This document shows positions 51,464 through 59,884 of a DNA stretch of 62,610 bases, in pieces. Each line of letters starts with the position of its first letter. Positions within the stretch are counted from its first letter, which is position 1. The stretch is from contig DDFD01000044.1 in the NCBI GenBank assembly GCA_002337005.1, positions 1 through 62,610 of the forward strand. Reading direction: 5' to 3'. The notes below the pieces were generated by a model. The model saw only the letters and a list, made by a program, of their open reading frames with translations. It did not search any database and was not told the DNA's origin. Position numbers and translations under genes: made by a program. This DNA comes from Flavobacteriales bacterium UBA1937. GTDB lineage: Bacteria; Bacteroidota; Bacteroidia; Flavobacteriales; Weeksellaceae.

Positions 51464-52192
51464 ATGATTTTACGTGGCGAAAATTTAATTAAAGAATACG
51501 GTCCCAAAAAAGTAGTAAAAGGTGTAACCGTAGAAGTAAAAAAAGGAGAAATCGTAGGTTTACTAGGACCAAATGGCGCTGGTAAAACTACTTCATTTTA
51601 TATGATTGTGGGCTTGGTAAAACCTACTTCTGGCAAAATAACTTTAGACGGAAAAGACATTACCAATGATGCCATGTACAAACGTGCTCAGAAAGGAATC
51701 GGTTATCTCGCGCAAGAAGCTTCTGTTTTTAGAAAATTGTCTGTAGAAGATAATATTTTGGGCGTTTTACAACTGACCAAAAAATCTAAACAAGAACAAA
51801 TACGCAGAACCAACGAACTGATTGAAGAATTTTCTCTAGAACACGTTCGCAAAAACCGCGGAGATTTACTGTCTGGTGGTGAAAGACGTAGAACCGAAAT
51901 TGCGCGTTGTCTTGCAACAGACCCAGATTTTATTTTGTTAGATGAACCTTTTGCAGGAGTTGACCCAATTGCTGTGGAAGATATTCAGAAAATTATAAGA
52001 AGTTTGGTAAAGAAAGATATTGGCGTTCTCATTACCGACCACAACGTTCAGCAGACTTTGGCAATCACCAATAAAACTTATATTATGTTTGAAGGAAATA
52101 TTTTGAAAGAGGGTTTACCAGAAGATTTAGCCAATGATCCAGATGTAAGAAGAGCTTATCTTGGTGAGAATTTTAGATTTGAAAAGTTTTAG
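51464..52192 (+). CDS. lptB: LPS export ABC transporter ATP-binding protein
   Basis: ATPase of the Lpt bridge that moves lipopolysaccharide from the inner to the outer membrane. 242 aa from the ATG at 51464; a longer frame from 51362 would translate the hairpin and heptad repeats and is rejected. Walker A GLLGPNGAGKTTSFYM, Q-loop GYLAQEASVFRKL, signature LSGGERRRTEIARCLA, Walker B FILLDEPFAGVDP and switch His (ITDHNVQ) are all present. The next genes follow closely in the same direction. Confidence 0.95.
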   Translation: MILRGENLIKEYGPKKVVKGVTVEVKKGEIVGLLGPNGAGKTTSFYMIVGLVKPTSGKITLDGKDITNDAMYKRAQKGIGYLAQEASVFRKLSVEDNILGVLQLTKKSKQEQIRRTNELIEEFSLEHVRKNRGDLLSGGERRRTEIARCLATDPDFILLDEPFAGVDPIAVEDIQKIIRSLVKKDIGVLITDHNVQQTLAITNKTYIMFEGNILKEGLPEDLANDPDVRRAYLGENFRFEKF

Positions 52193-52193
52193 A

Positions 52194-52221
52194 AACATCC
52201 AACTTCCAACATCCAGCATCT
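52194..52221. repeat. heptad repeat before the adenosyltransferase gene
   Basis: AACATCC, AACTTCC, AACATCC, AGCATCT, ending 9 bp before the ATG. It starts 1 bp after the lptB stop codon. Confidence 0.8.
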
Positions 52222-52230
52222 GACAATTTT

Positions 52231-52803
52231 ATGAAAATCTACACCAAAACAGGCGATAAAGGCGAAACCTCATTGTATGGAGGAACCAGAGTTTCTAAAG
52301 CAGCTGCAAGAGTAGAATCTTACGGAACTTTAGACGAACTCAATGCTTTTATAGGTTTAGCAAAAGCCGAAATTTCTGACGAAAAAGTTTTGAATCAATT
52401 GAAAAAAATTCAGTTTGATTTATTTACTGTGGGCTCAGAAGCAGCAACACCAACGGATAAAATGCTTTTGGCGAACGGAAAATCACGTTTAGATTTAATG
52501 ATTTCTGAAAAAGAAATTACAGAATTAGAATATTGGATGGATGATTTTGATACTGAACTAGAACCGCTAAAATTTTTCATTTTACCAAGCGGCGGAAAAG
52601 CAGCGGCAACACTTCACGTTTGTAGAACCGTTTGCAGAAGAGCAGAACGAAGCATGGTTTTCCTTAACGAGACCGAAGAAGTAAGACCAGAACTCATTAA
52701 ATATCTCAATAGATTGTCTGATTATCTTTTTATTTTGGCAAGATATATTTCTAAAATTTCTAACGAAAAAGAAGAATTTTGGAATCCTTCGGAAAGAACT
52801 TAG
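52231..52803 (+). CDS. cob(I)yrinic acid a,c-diamide adenosyltransferase (PduO type)
   Basis: Transfers adenosyl from ATP to cob(I)alamin. 190 aa. The N-terminal YTKTGDKGETSLYGGTRVSK is the ATP-binding signature; VESYGTLDELNAFIG, FILPSGGKAAATLHVCRTVC, RRAERSMV and YLNRLSDYLFILAR complete the family fingerprint. Probably co-transcribed with the acetyltransferase and thiN that follow. Confidence 0.95.
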   Translation: MKIYTKTGDKGETSLYGGTRVSKAAARVESYGTLDELNAFIGLAKAEISDEKVLNQLKKIQFDLFTVGSEAATPTDKMLLANGKSRLDLMISEKEITELEYWMDDFDTELEPLKFFILPSGGKAAATLHVCRTVCRRAERSMVFLNETEEVRPELIKYLNRLSDYLFILARYISKISNEKEEFWNPSERT

Positions 52804-52814
52804 TGAAATTAAAA

Positions 52815-53444
52815 ATGCAAGGACCAGATAAACACATTATATTTCCTTTAGAAAATTACAGAAGACTTTGTTTTCTAAAAAATATTATCAAAAATCCCAA
52901 TATTATTGTTGGTGATTATACTTATTATGATGATTTTGAAGAGGTGCATAATTTTGAAAAAAACGTAAAATATCATTTTGATTTTACAGGCGATCAACTC
53001 ATCATTGGTAAATTTTGTATGATAGCTTCAGATGTGAAATTTATTATGAACGGAGCTAATCACTTAAGCAACGCCATAAGTACTTATCCTTTCTCCATTT
53101 TTGGCAATGGTTGGGAAAACGCAATGGAAGGAAAAATATATCCTAACAAAGGAAATATAGAAGTTGGCAATGATGTATGGATTGGCTATAATGCCACAAT
53201 TATGGCTGGTGTAAAAATTGGCGACGGAGCAATTATTGCTACCAATTCTACTGTAGTTTCAGATGTAGAACCATATTCTATAGTTGGCGGAAATCCTGCC
53301 AAAGAAATCAAAAAAAGATTTTCATCTGATGTTATTTCTAGACTTTTAAAGCTGCAATGGTGGAATTGGGATATTGAAAAAATTACCAAAAATGTTCAAA
53401 ATCTTACGGATTTAGATCTCGAAAAATTAGAAAAAAATGTCTAA
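52815..53444 (+). CDS. CatB-related O-acetyltransferase (Vat/xenobiotic acetyltransferase family)
   Basis: 209 aa from the ATG at 52815, 11 bp after the adenosyltransferase stop; a longer frame overlapping that gene is less likely. Left-handed beta-helix acyltransferase: IIVGDYTYYDD, KFCMIASDVKFIMNGANH with the catalytic His, then hexapeptide repeats (IEVGNDVWIGYNATIMAGVK, IGDGAIIATNSTVVSDV, PYSIVGGNPAKEIKKRF). Members include streptogramin and chloramphenicol acetyltransferases, but many have other substrates; a resistance function cannot be concluded. Confidence 0.88.
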   Translation: MQGPDKHIIFPLENYRRLCFLKNIIKNPNIIVGDYTYYDDFEEVHNFEKNVKYHFDFTGDQLIIGKFCMIASDVKFIMNGANHLSNAISTYPFSIFGNGWENAMEGKIYPNKGNIEVGNDVWIGYNATIMAGVKIGDGAIIATNSTVVSDVEPYSIVGGNPAKEIKKRFSSDVISRLLKLQWWNWDIEKITKNVQNLTDLDLEKLEKNV

Positions 53445-54057
53445 AACCGCTCTGCTTTTCATCAACGGAACTCCACCGAAAAACCTTCCCAATACAGAAG
53501 GTTATACTGTAATTGCTTGTACTGATGGTGCTTTTCATTATTTGAAAGAGAAAAATTTTCCTTTAGAAAAGTTAGATTTTATTTCTGGTGATTTTGATTC
53601 TCATACAGGAAGTGATGAAAATATTTATTATGAAAAATTTATCTATACACCCGATCAAAATTTTACCGATTTCCAAAAAGCATTGGATATTCTAAAAAAT
53701 AAAAACATCAAAAAAGTAGATGTTTACGGAGGTAGTGGTGGTGAACAAGACCATTTTCTGGGGAATCTTCACGTAGCTTTTTTGTTTAAAGATTTAATGG
53801 AGATTACTTTTTATGATGAATTTTCTAGCTATTTTTTTATTCCGAAAGATTTTGAAATAAATAACGTAGAAGGTAAAATGGTTTCACTTCTTCCTTTTCC
53901 CAAAGTAGAAAATTTGGTGACAGAAGGTCTTAATTGGGGACTCAAAAATGAAGATTTAGAAATTACTAAACGCATCGGAACTAGAAATTTTGCCACAAAA
54001 AGCACCGTTAAAATCTCTTACAGTGATGGTGATTTATTGGTTTTTATCGGTCAATAG
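53437..54057 (+). CDS. thiN: thiamine diphosphokinase
   Basis: Makes thiamine diphosphate from thiamine and ATP. 206 aa. Motifs: VIACTDGAFHYL, LDFISGDFDS, TPDQNFTDFQKALDIL and GGSGGEQDHFLGNLHVAF, which are the nucleotide- and thiamine-binding segments. The C-terminal part (GLNWGLKNEDLEIT, GTRNFATKSTVKISY) is the thiamine-binding sandwich. It overlaps the acetyltransferase by 8 bp, indicating coupling. Confidence 0.93.
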   Translation: MSKTALLFINGTPPKNLPNTEGYTVIACTDGAFHYLKEKNFPLEKLDFISGDFDSHTGSDENIYYEKFIYTPDQNFTDFQKALDILKNKNIKKVDVYGGSGGEQDHFLGNLHVAFLFKDLMEITFYDEFSSYFFIPKDFEINNVEGKMVSLLPFPKVENLVTEGLNWGLKNEDLEITKRIGTRNFATKSTVKISYSDGDLLVFIGQ

Positions 54058-54233
54058 ACACTTTGCAAGATACATCATCTATAGAATTCTAATTTCCTAT
54101 ATTTTGTATTTTAAAAATTTTAATTTTTAGCATAAAAATCCAATCTTTTTTATCATTTTTGTACTCTTAAAATTTTGTATAATTTCTGGTAGCTTTTCAT
54201 CGAGTTCCCGAAGTCATAACCCTTTATTTATCA

Positions 54234-55628
54234 ATGAAAATAAAATATTCTGAACTGATTGATCAAACGCTTTATTTTCCTCAGGAAGAACTAAAGTACG
54301 AAGATCATCAACTTTACTTTCACGATATTCCTTTGATGGATTTGGTAGAAAAATTTGGTACTCCGCTTAAATTCAGTTATTTACCAAAGATTTCTGATAA
54401 TATTAAAAGAGCCAAAAGTTGGTTTAAAGACGCCATCAAAAAAAACGAATACAAAAATTCTTACCGATATTGCTATTGCACCAAATCTAGTCATTTTTCT
54501 TTTGTTTTAGAAGAAGCCCTTAAAAATGATATTTCACTAGAAACATCTTCTGCTTTTGATATCGACATTGTAAAAAATTTATATGACAATGGTAAGATAG
54601 ACAAAAGTATAGAAGTGGTTTGCAATGGTTTTAAAACTGATGATTATTTGAACAAAATTTCAGATTTAATTAATAATGGTTTTGAAAACATTATTCCTAT
54701 TTTGGATAATTACAGAGAACTCGATAAATTGACCGAAAGCATAGATGCTACATTTGATATCGGGATAAGAATTGCATCAGAAGAAGAGCCAAAATTCGAA
54801 TTCTATACCAGCAGATTGGGGATCGGTTACAAAGATATTATCCCTTATTACAGTCAAAAAATTGCAGAACACCCGAATGCAAGGCTGAAAATGCTTCACT
54901 TTTTTATCAATACAGGAATTAAAGATACTTCTTATTACTGGAATGAATTGTTCAAATGTTTGCGTGTATATGCACGTTTGAAAAAAATAGCTCCTGAAGT
55001 AGATTCATTAAATATAGGTGGAGGTTTCCCGATTAAAAGTTCTCTTCAGTTTGATTATGATTATGAATATATGGTAGGCGAAATTGTCTATCAAATTAAA
55101 AAATTCTGCGAGGAAGAAGGGGTAGAAGAACCAAATATTTATACAGAATTTGGGAGTTTTACAGTGGGTGAAAGTGCAGGGAATTTATACCAAATTATTT
55201 CTCAAAAACGCCAAAACGACAGAGAAAAATGGAATATGATAGACTCTTCTTTTATGACTACATTGCCAGATTCTTGGGCGATTTCTAAGAGATTTATTAT
55301 GCTGCCACTTAACCGTTGGGAAGATTCTTATGAAAGAGTATTTTTGGGAGGTCTTACCTGTGACTCAGATGATTATTATAATTCTGAACAGCACGCTAAT
55401 GCGATTTACTTGCCTGTTTTTAGTGATACCAAACCTCTTTATATTGGCTTTTTTAATACAGGTGCTTATCAAGAAACAATCAGTGGTTTTGGAGGGATAC
55501 ATCATTGCTTAATTCCACAGCCGAAACATATTTTGATACAAAAAGCTAAAAATGGGAAATTGATTTACGAAGTTTTCAGCGAAGAACAAAAACCAGAAGA
55601 CGTACTTAGTCTTTTAGGATACAAATAA
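54234..55628 (+). CDS. speA: biosynthetic arginine decarboxylase-type PLP enzyme
   Basis: 464 aa alanine-racemase-fold decarboxylase. YCYCTKSSHFSFVLEEAL carries the PLP Lys; LETSSAFDIDIV, LNIGGGFPIKSS, EFGSFTVGES and the C-terminal FNTGAYQETISGFGGIHHCL follow. It is shorter than E. coli SpeA (~630 aa) but of the length normal in Bacteroidota. It produces agmatine for polyamines. Alone with its own terminator; other polyamine genes are not in the window. Confidence 0.9.
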   Translation: MKIKYSELIDQTLYFPQEELKYEDHQLYFHDIPLMDLVEKFGTPLKFSYLPKISDNIKRAKSWFKDAIKKNEYKNSYRYCYCTKSSHFSFVLEEALKNDISLETSSAFDIDIVKNLYDNGKIDKSIEVVCNGFKTDDYLNKISDLINNGFENIIPILDNYRELDKLTESIDATFDIGIRIASEEEPKFEFYTSRLGIGYKDIIPYYSQKIAEHPNARLKMLHFFINTGIKDTSYYWNELFKCLRVYARLKKIAPEVDSLNIGGGFPIKSSLQFDYDYEYMVGEIVYQIKKFCEEEGVEEPNIYTEFGSFTVGESAGNLYQIISQKRQNDREKWNMIDSSFMTTLPDSWAISKRFIMLPLNRWEDSYERVFLGGLTCDSDDYYNSEQHANAIYLPVFSDTKPLYIGFFNTGAYQETISGFGGIHHCLIPQPKHILIQKAKNGKLIYEVFSEEQKPEDVLSLLGYK

Positions 55629-55632
55629 TAGG

Positions 55633-55662
55633 AAGGTTCAGAAATTTCTGAACCTTTTTTAG
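55633..55662 (+). terminator. terminator after speA
   Basis: AAGGTTCAGAAA pairs with TTTCTGAACCTT, followed by T residues. Confidence 0.9.
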
Positions 55663-55841
55663 TGCTTTTCATTCGAGATTTTATATATTTTTCTTTCAAT
55701 TCTTTGATAAAAAATTTAAAATTATTAAATATTTAAATAAATAATTAATCAATAAAGTATTATTGTTGATAATAAGCTTGTTGTTTAAAACTTTTTAAAA
55801 AAAATAATCTTATTTTGCGATTTCGGCATAGATTTTATTAT

Positions 55842-55849
55842 TAAATTTG
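55842..55849 (+). promoter_or_regulatory. -7 box of the BON-domain gene
   Basis: TAAATTTG fits TAnnTTTG, 28 nt before the ATG at 55878. Confidence 0.55.
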
Positions 55850-55877
55850 ATGAATCAAACAATTTAATTCAAACACT

Positions 55878-56360
55878 ATGAAAAAAATTTTTCAAATGGC
55901 TGCTTTGGCACTTATGGTATCTACAGTAGCTATATCTTGCAAAAAAAAACCTAATGACACAGAGTTAGCTACTCAGGCTACAGAAATTGTAAAAGCTAAT
56001 CCTACTGCTTCTGTAGAAGTAAAAGATGGTGTAGCTCATCTTAGCGGAACTTTTGCAACTCAAGCAGAAAAAGATGCTATGATTGCTTCTCTAAAAGCGA
56101 TTACTGGTGTAAAAGACGTAATGGATATGGCAAGTGTAACTCCTGCTGCTGTTGTAGAAACAGCCTCTGTAGTAGATCCTGCTGTTCAACAAAAATTAGC
56201 AGACGCTGTTAAGGATTTTAAAACGGTAAAGGTGGAAGTTGTAAATGGTGAACTTACTCTAACTGGTGATGTAACTGCAGAACAAGCAAGAAAAATCAAA
56301 ATGTCTGTAGATGCACTTAAATTAGGAAAAGTAAACTTCAAGTATAACGTAAAAAAATAA
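55878..56360 (+). CDS. BON-domain lipoprotein
   Basis: 160 aa. Signal peptide ending in VAISC (Cys21), so an outer- or inner-membrane lipoprotein. Two BON domains follow: about 30-85 (VEVKDGVAHLSGTFATQAEK, LKAITGVKDVMDM) and about 98-160 (VKVEVVNGELTLTGDVTAEQ). BON domains bind lipid membranes and stabilise the envelope in osmotic stress. The next gene starts 8 bp later, so both are made together. Confidence 0.9.
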   Translation: MKKIFQMAALALMVSTVAISCKKKPNDTELATQATEIVKANPTASVEVKDGVAHLSGTFATQAEKDAMIASLKAITGVKDVMDMASVTPAAVVETASVVDPAVQQKLADAVKDFKTVKVEVVNGELTLTGDVTAEQARKIKMSVDALKLGKVNFKYNVKK

Positions 56361-56368
56361 TCTGAAAT

Positions 56369-56785
56369 ATGTCATTACAAGATAAATACGCAAGTGTAGT
56401 TTCTGCAGCACAAGCAGCAGGAGTTGCAGACTTAAAAGTAGTAGAACAAGATGGTATTTTATACATCTCTGGAACTACTAGTACCAATGATGCTAAAGAT
56501 GCAGTTTGGAACGCTCTAGGTGCTATAGACGCTACTTACTCTGCATCTGATATCAATATAGATGTGCAAGTTTCTGGATTAGCTGCTGGAACGCCTCTTA
56601 CCGTTGTTACTGAAAGCTCTAACCTTAACATAAGACAAGAGCCATCTACAGAAGCTACTGTAGTAGGTAAAGCTGCAAAAGGTGAAACAGTAACTTTGGT
56701 AGAACAAACTTCTGGTGAATGGTGGAAGGTTTCTACAAAAGATGGAGAAGAAGGCTATGCTTATTCTAGATATCTAAAAGCTTAA
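56369..56785 (+). CDS. BON-like plus SH3b protein without signal peptide
   Basis: 138 aa. The N-terminal half (LKVVEQDGILYISGTTSTND, INIDVQVSGLAAG) looks like a degenerate BON domain. The C-terminal half is a bacterial SH3 domain (NLNIRQEPSTEATVVGKAAK, WWKVSTKDGEEGYAYSRYLK). No signal peptide is seen, although SH3b domains usually act on the cell wall. The layout resembles cytoplasmic BON+LysM proteins such as E. coli Kbp/YgaU, with SH3b instead of LysM (inference). Confidence 0.85.
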   Translation: MSLQDKYASVVSAAQAAGVADLKVVEQDGILYISGTTSTNDAKDAVWNALGAIDATYSASDINIDVQVSGLAAGTPLTVVTESSNLNIRQEPSTEATVVGKAAKGETVTLVEQTSGEWWKVSTKDGEEGYAYSRYLKA

Positions 56786-56808
56786 TAAAACTTACAAACA
56801 TACTTATA

Positions 56809-56834
56809 AACCTCTGATTTTTCAGGGGTTTTTT
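56809..56834 (+). terminator. terminator after the BON/SH3 pair
   Basis: CCTCTGA pairs with TCAGGGG around TTTT, followed by a T-run. Confidence 0.8.
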
Positions 56835-56836
56835 GT

Positions 56837-56844
56837 TATATTTG
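56837..56844 (+). promoter_or_regulatory. -7 box of the lipoprotein gene at 56865
   Basis: TATATTTG directly behind the terminator, 20 nt before the ATG. Confidence 0.6.
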
Positions 56845-56864
56845 TTTTTAATAATTTAAACCTG

Positions 56865-57227
56865 ATGAAAAAAATCACTTTTCTTTTTTTAGCACTTACT
56901 CTTTTGCTGCAAAGTTGCTATACTTATCAATCTATAAAAGCGCCCAAAGACGGAAAACAACTTACTATACAAGAACAGATAAAGTCTGAACAGGTTTATA
57001 AAATAGAGGTAGATAATAAAACCTATAAAATAAAGGCTATAAAATGGGAGCAAGATTCTCTAGTAGCACAAACCAGTCTAAAGAAAGACATCAGGAAAAA
57101 TTTTTCTGCAAAACAAATTACCAATGTTAAAGAAAGACGATTTTCAGACACGCGTTCTAATATACTGACTGTAATTTCTTACATAGCATTAGGAACAGGT
57201 ATTGTTTTTCTAATTAATAAAATGTAA
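56865..57227 (+). CDS. hypothetical lipoprotein
   Basis: 120 aa, not recognised by family. Signal peptide with lipobox LLQSC (Cys17), then a basic beta-type domain (VYKIEVDNKTYKIKAIKWEQ, SLVAQTSLKKDI) and a C-terminal hydrophobic segment (LTVISYIALGTGIVFLINKM). The combination of lipid anchor and a C-terminal membrane helix is notable for such a small protein. It is followed by the symporter gene, which has its own promoter. Confidence 0.75.
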   Translation: MKKITFLFLALTLLLQSCYTYQSIKAPKDGKQLTIQEQIKSEQVYKIEVDNKTYKIKAIKWEQDSLVAQTSLKKDIRKNFSAKQITNVKERRFSDTRSNILTVISYIALGTGIVFLINKM

Positions 57228-57263
57228 AATACTAAGATTTTTTTCTCAGTAATTTTTAAAACA

Positions 57264-57271
57264 TATATTTG
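57264..57271 (+). promoter_or_regulatory. -7 box of the dicarboxylate symporter gene
   Basis: TATATTTG, 20 nt before the ATG at 57292. Confidence 0.65.
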
Positions 57272-57291
57272 TAAAACATAGAAAAAAGAAT

Positions 57292-58542
57292 ATGAAAGGA
57301 CAAAATAAACTTTTTTTCGCCATTATTATTGCTCTGGTTTTAGGGGTTATTATTGGAGGAATTGTACATACGCAATTTCCAGATAGTACAGAATCTTTTT
57401 CTAAAAATATAAAACTTCTAGGTACTATTTTTATTAGATTAGTTCAAATGATTATTGCGCCATTGGTATTTACTACACTTGTGGTAGGTATTGCTAAAAT
57501 GGGAGATACTGCCATGATTGGCAGAGTGGGCGGAAAAGCGATGCTTTGGTTTATCTCAGCCTCATTAATTTCATTATTGTTAGGTTTGGTTTTAGTTAAT
57601 TGGTTAGAACCAGGTCACGTTACCAAATTACCAATTCAAGATGCTAATTCTGTTTCTGAAATTATTAACAATAGCAAAGGGTTTTCTCTAGAAGATTTTG
57701 TGAAACACATTGTTCCTAAAAGTATTTTTGAAGCTTTTGCCACCAATGAAGTTCTGCAAATTGTACTTTTTTCCATTATGTTTGGGATAGCACTTTCGCA
57801 GTTTAGTGATGATTATTCTAAACCAATTATCAAAGCATTAGATGTTATTGCACACGCTATATTAAAAATGGTAAGCTACATTATGTGGTTTGCTCCACTT
57901 GGTGTATTGGGCGCTATAGCTGCGGTAGTTTCTACCAATGGTTTTGAGATTTTTAAAGTTTACGCAATCTACCTCAGAGATTTCTTTTTTGCATTAGGAA
58001 TACTTTGGTTAATATTATGTATTATAGGATATTTAATCTTAGGAAACCGATTATTTGAATTGTTAAGAAGAATAAAAGCCCCTTTATTAATTGCCTTTTC
58101 TACCACCAGTTCAGAAGCTGTTTTTCCAAAACTGGTAGAAGAATTAGAACGTTTTGGTTGTAATAATAGAATCGTTTCTTTTATTTTACCATTAGGATAT
58201 TCATTCAATCTAGATGGAAGTATGATGTATATGACTTTTGCCTCTATCTTTATTGCGCAGATATATGGAATTGAGATGAGTGTAGGTCAGCAAATTACGA
58301 TGCTTTTGGTTTTAATGCTTACCAGTAAAGGTATTGCAGGTGTTCCTAGAGCCAGTTTGGTGATTATTGTAGCTACTTGTTCTATGTTTGGCATTCCGCC
58401 AGAAGGTATCGCATTAATTTTACCAATAGACCATTTCTGTGATATGGGAAGAAGTATGACCAATGTACTTGGGAATGCACTCGCAACTTCCGCAGTTTCT
58501 AAATGGGAAGGACAATTAGACCACCACGGTGGCGAATTATAA
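57292..58542 (+). CDS. dicarboxylate/amino acid:cation symporter (DAACS family)
   Basis: 416-aa inner membrane transporter of the GltP/DctA family for glutamate, aspartate or C4-dicarboxylates with H+ or Na+. Family signatures: LIRLVQMIIAPLVFTTLVVG-type helix 3, AFSTTSSEAVFPKLVEELER (serine-rich re-entrant loop HP1), PLGYSFNLDGSMMYM (helix 7 NxDG motif), SKGIAGVPRASLV (HP2) and DHFCDMGRSMTNVLGNALAT (helix 8 substrate site). The cation and the preferred substrate cannot be fixed by eye. Confidence 0.94.
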   Translation: MKGQNKLFFAIIIALVLGVIIGGIVHTQFPDSTESFSKNIKLLGTIFIRLVQMIIAPLVFTTLVVGIAKMGDTAMIGRVGGKAMLWFISASLISLLLGLVLVNWLEPGHVTKLPIQDANSVSEIINNSKGFSLEDFVKHIVPKSIFEAFATNEVLQIVLFSIMFGIALSQFSDDYSKPIIKALDVIAHAILKMVSYIMWFAPLGVLGAIAAVVSTNGFEIFKVYAIYLRDFFFALGILWLILCIIGYLILGNRLFELLRRIKAPLLIAFSTTSSEAVFPKLVEELERFGCNNRIVSFILPLGYSFNLDGSMMYMTFASIFIAQIYGIEMSVGQQITMLLVLMLTSKGIAGVPRASLVIIVATCSMFGIPPEGIALILPIDHFCDMGRSMTNVLGNALATSAVSKWEGQLDHHGGEL

Positions 58543-58550
58543 AAACAAAA

Positions 58551-58574
58551 AAACTCCGAATTCGGAGTTTTTTT
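58551..58574. terminator. bidirectional terminator between symporter and deoC
   Basis: AAACTCCGAA pairs with TTCGGAGTTT as a perfect palindrome, followed by T residues; it serves both convergent genes. Confidence 0.9.
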
Positions 58575-58598
58575 ATTGAAAATTTTCAGAGAGATTAA

Positions 58599-59342
58599 TT
58601 AATAACCTCCAGAGATTTCTTCATTTTTAATTAATGCTTTCGCAGAAGACGTGCCAATTCTTTTTACGCCCATATTAATCATATTTTCTGCTTCTTCTGG
58701 AGTTCTTACACCACCTGCTGCTTTCACTGGCAATTTGCCAGCGTTGGCAAGCATTATTTTTATGCCTTCTACGGTAGCACCGTTCGGTTTTCCGCCTTCG
58801 GTTTTGTAGAAACCTGTAGAAGATTTCACAAATATTTTTTCTAAATCTTCATTGCTGAAATTTTCTTCTGCCCAAGTAGCAATTTTCTTAGTAATATCTG
58901 CAATTTGATTATCAGTAAGCGCAGCAATTTCGATAATCCATTTCGCGATTTTGCCATTCTCTAAACAAAGTTGAGTACATTGTACAAATTCTTTTTTTAC
59001 TAAGTCTAGTTCGCCATTTTTATAAGCTTCGTAATTAATTACGAAATCTAGTTCATCTACTCCGTCTTCTATTGCTTTTTGGGCTTCAGACAGTTTATGC
59101 TCGATAGAATAAGTGCCTTCGTGGAAACCAATTACTGTTCCAATGACTACATTAGAATTTTTTTCAGAAAGAAAAGTTCTTACCTGTTTTACATAATCAG
59201 GTCTAATCATCACAGCAAAAATATCATTATCAATAGCTTCTTGAGCAAGATCAATAACAATTTTAAGTGTTTCTTCTTCAGAAAGACCAGATTGTGCTGG
59301 TGTTTTAAGGTAAGTAGAATCTAAATAAGAGTTGATTTTCAT
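58599..59342 (-). CDS. deoC: deoxyribose-phosphate aldolase
   Basis: Cleaves deoxyribose 5-phosphate to acetaldehyde and glyceraldehyde 3-phosphate. 247 aa. Schiff-base Lys in IFVKSSTGFYKTEGGKP, second Lys in PVKAAGGVRTPEEAE, and the ELDFVINYEAYKNGELD segment are typical. With the purine nucleoside phosphorylase at 22541 it supports nucleoside salvage, though the two are far apart. Confidence 0.96.
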   Translation of the reverse strand: MKINSYLDSTYLKTPAQSGLSEEETLKIVIDLAQEAIDNDIFAVMIRPDYVKQVRTFLSEKNSNVVIGTVIGFHEGTYSIEHKLSEAQKAIEDGVDELDFVINYEAYKNGELDLVKKEFVQCTQLCLENGKIAKWIIEIAALTDNQIADITKKIATWAEENFSNEDLEKIFVKSSTGFYKTEGGKPNGATVEGIKIMLANAGKLPVKAAGGVRTPEEAENMINMGVKRIGTSSAKALIKNEEISGGY

Positions 59343-59412
59343 CTATATATTATTTTAATTTTCAGATGTAATGCTCATTTTTTTCAAAGAAAAATCTAAA
59401 ACACAGATTACA

Positions 59413-59883
59413 TTACACTTTTAGTTGTCTATTAATACTTTGCTCCAAAGATATGAAAGTTTCTGTTCTTGTAACACCTTTTAGCTTTTGAATTTTATTA
59501 AGGATTTGCATCAAATGATCATTGTCAATACAAAGAACTTTAAGGAAAACCGTCCAGTTTCCTGTGGTGTAGTGAGCTTCTACGATTTCATTAATTTCAT
59601 TCAAAGATTTTATTAAGTCTTGGAAATGACTAGGCTGATCCATATAAACACCAATATAAGAAACCACTTTATATCCTATTTTTCTTGGATTAAGGAAAGA
59701 GACTGAGTTTTCTATTACCCCTGCTGTTTCCAATTTTTTAATTCTTTGGTGTACTGCGGTGGTAGAAATGCCAATGTTTTTAGAAATTTGAGCTAAAGAG
59801 GTTTTAGCATTGTCCATTAGCATGTAGATTATTTTTTTATCTACAGCATCTAATTTGTAGCCTAGTTCTGTTACGCTTTTCAT
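59413..59883 (-). CDS. Lrp/AsnC family transcriptional regulator
   Basis: 156 aa. N-terminal winged HTH (LDAVDKKIIYMLMDNAKTSL, AQISKNIGISTTAVHQRIKK, LETAGVIENSV) followed by a RAM/ACT-like ligand domain (VVSYIGVYMD, IVEAHYTTGNWTVFLKVLCI, VTRTETFISLEQSIN). Probably senses an amino acid or nucleotide metabolite; target genes unknown. The start is preceded by a tetranucleotide AAAT repeat shared with the end of the upstream gene. Confidence 0.93.
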   Translation of the reverse strand: MKSVTELGYKLDAVDKKIIYMLMDNAKTSLAQISKNIGISTTAVHQRIKKLETAGVIENSVSFLNPRKIGYKVVSYIGVYMDQPSHFQDLIKSLNEINEIVEAHYTTGNWTVFLKVLCIDNDHLMQILNKIQKLKGVTRTETFISLEQSINRQLKV

Positions 59884-59884
59884 T

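Noticed and set aside
52815..53444. Antibiotic resistance gene (streptogramin/chloramphenicol acetyltransferase)
   Set aside because: Family membership alone does not show this; the gene is embedded in a housekeeping operon without mobile context.
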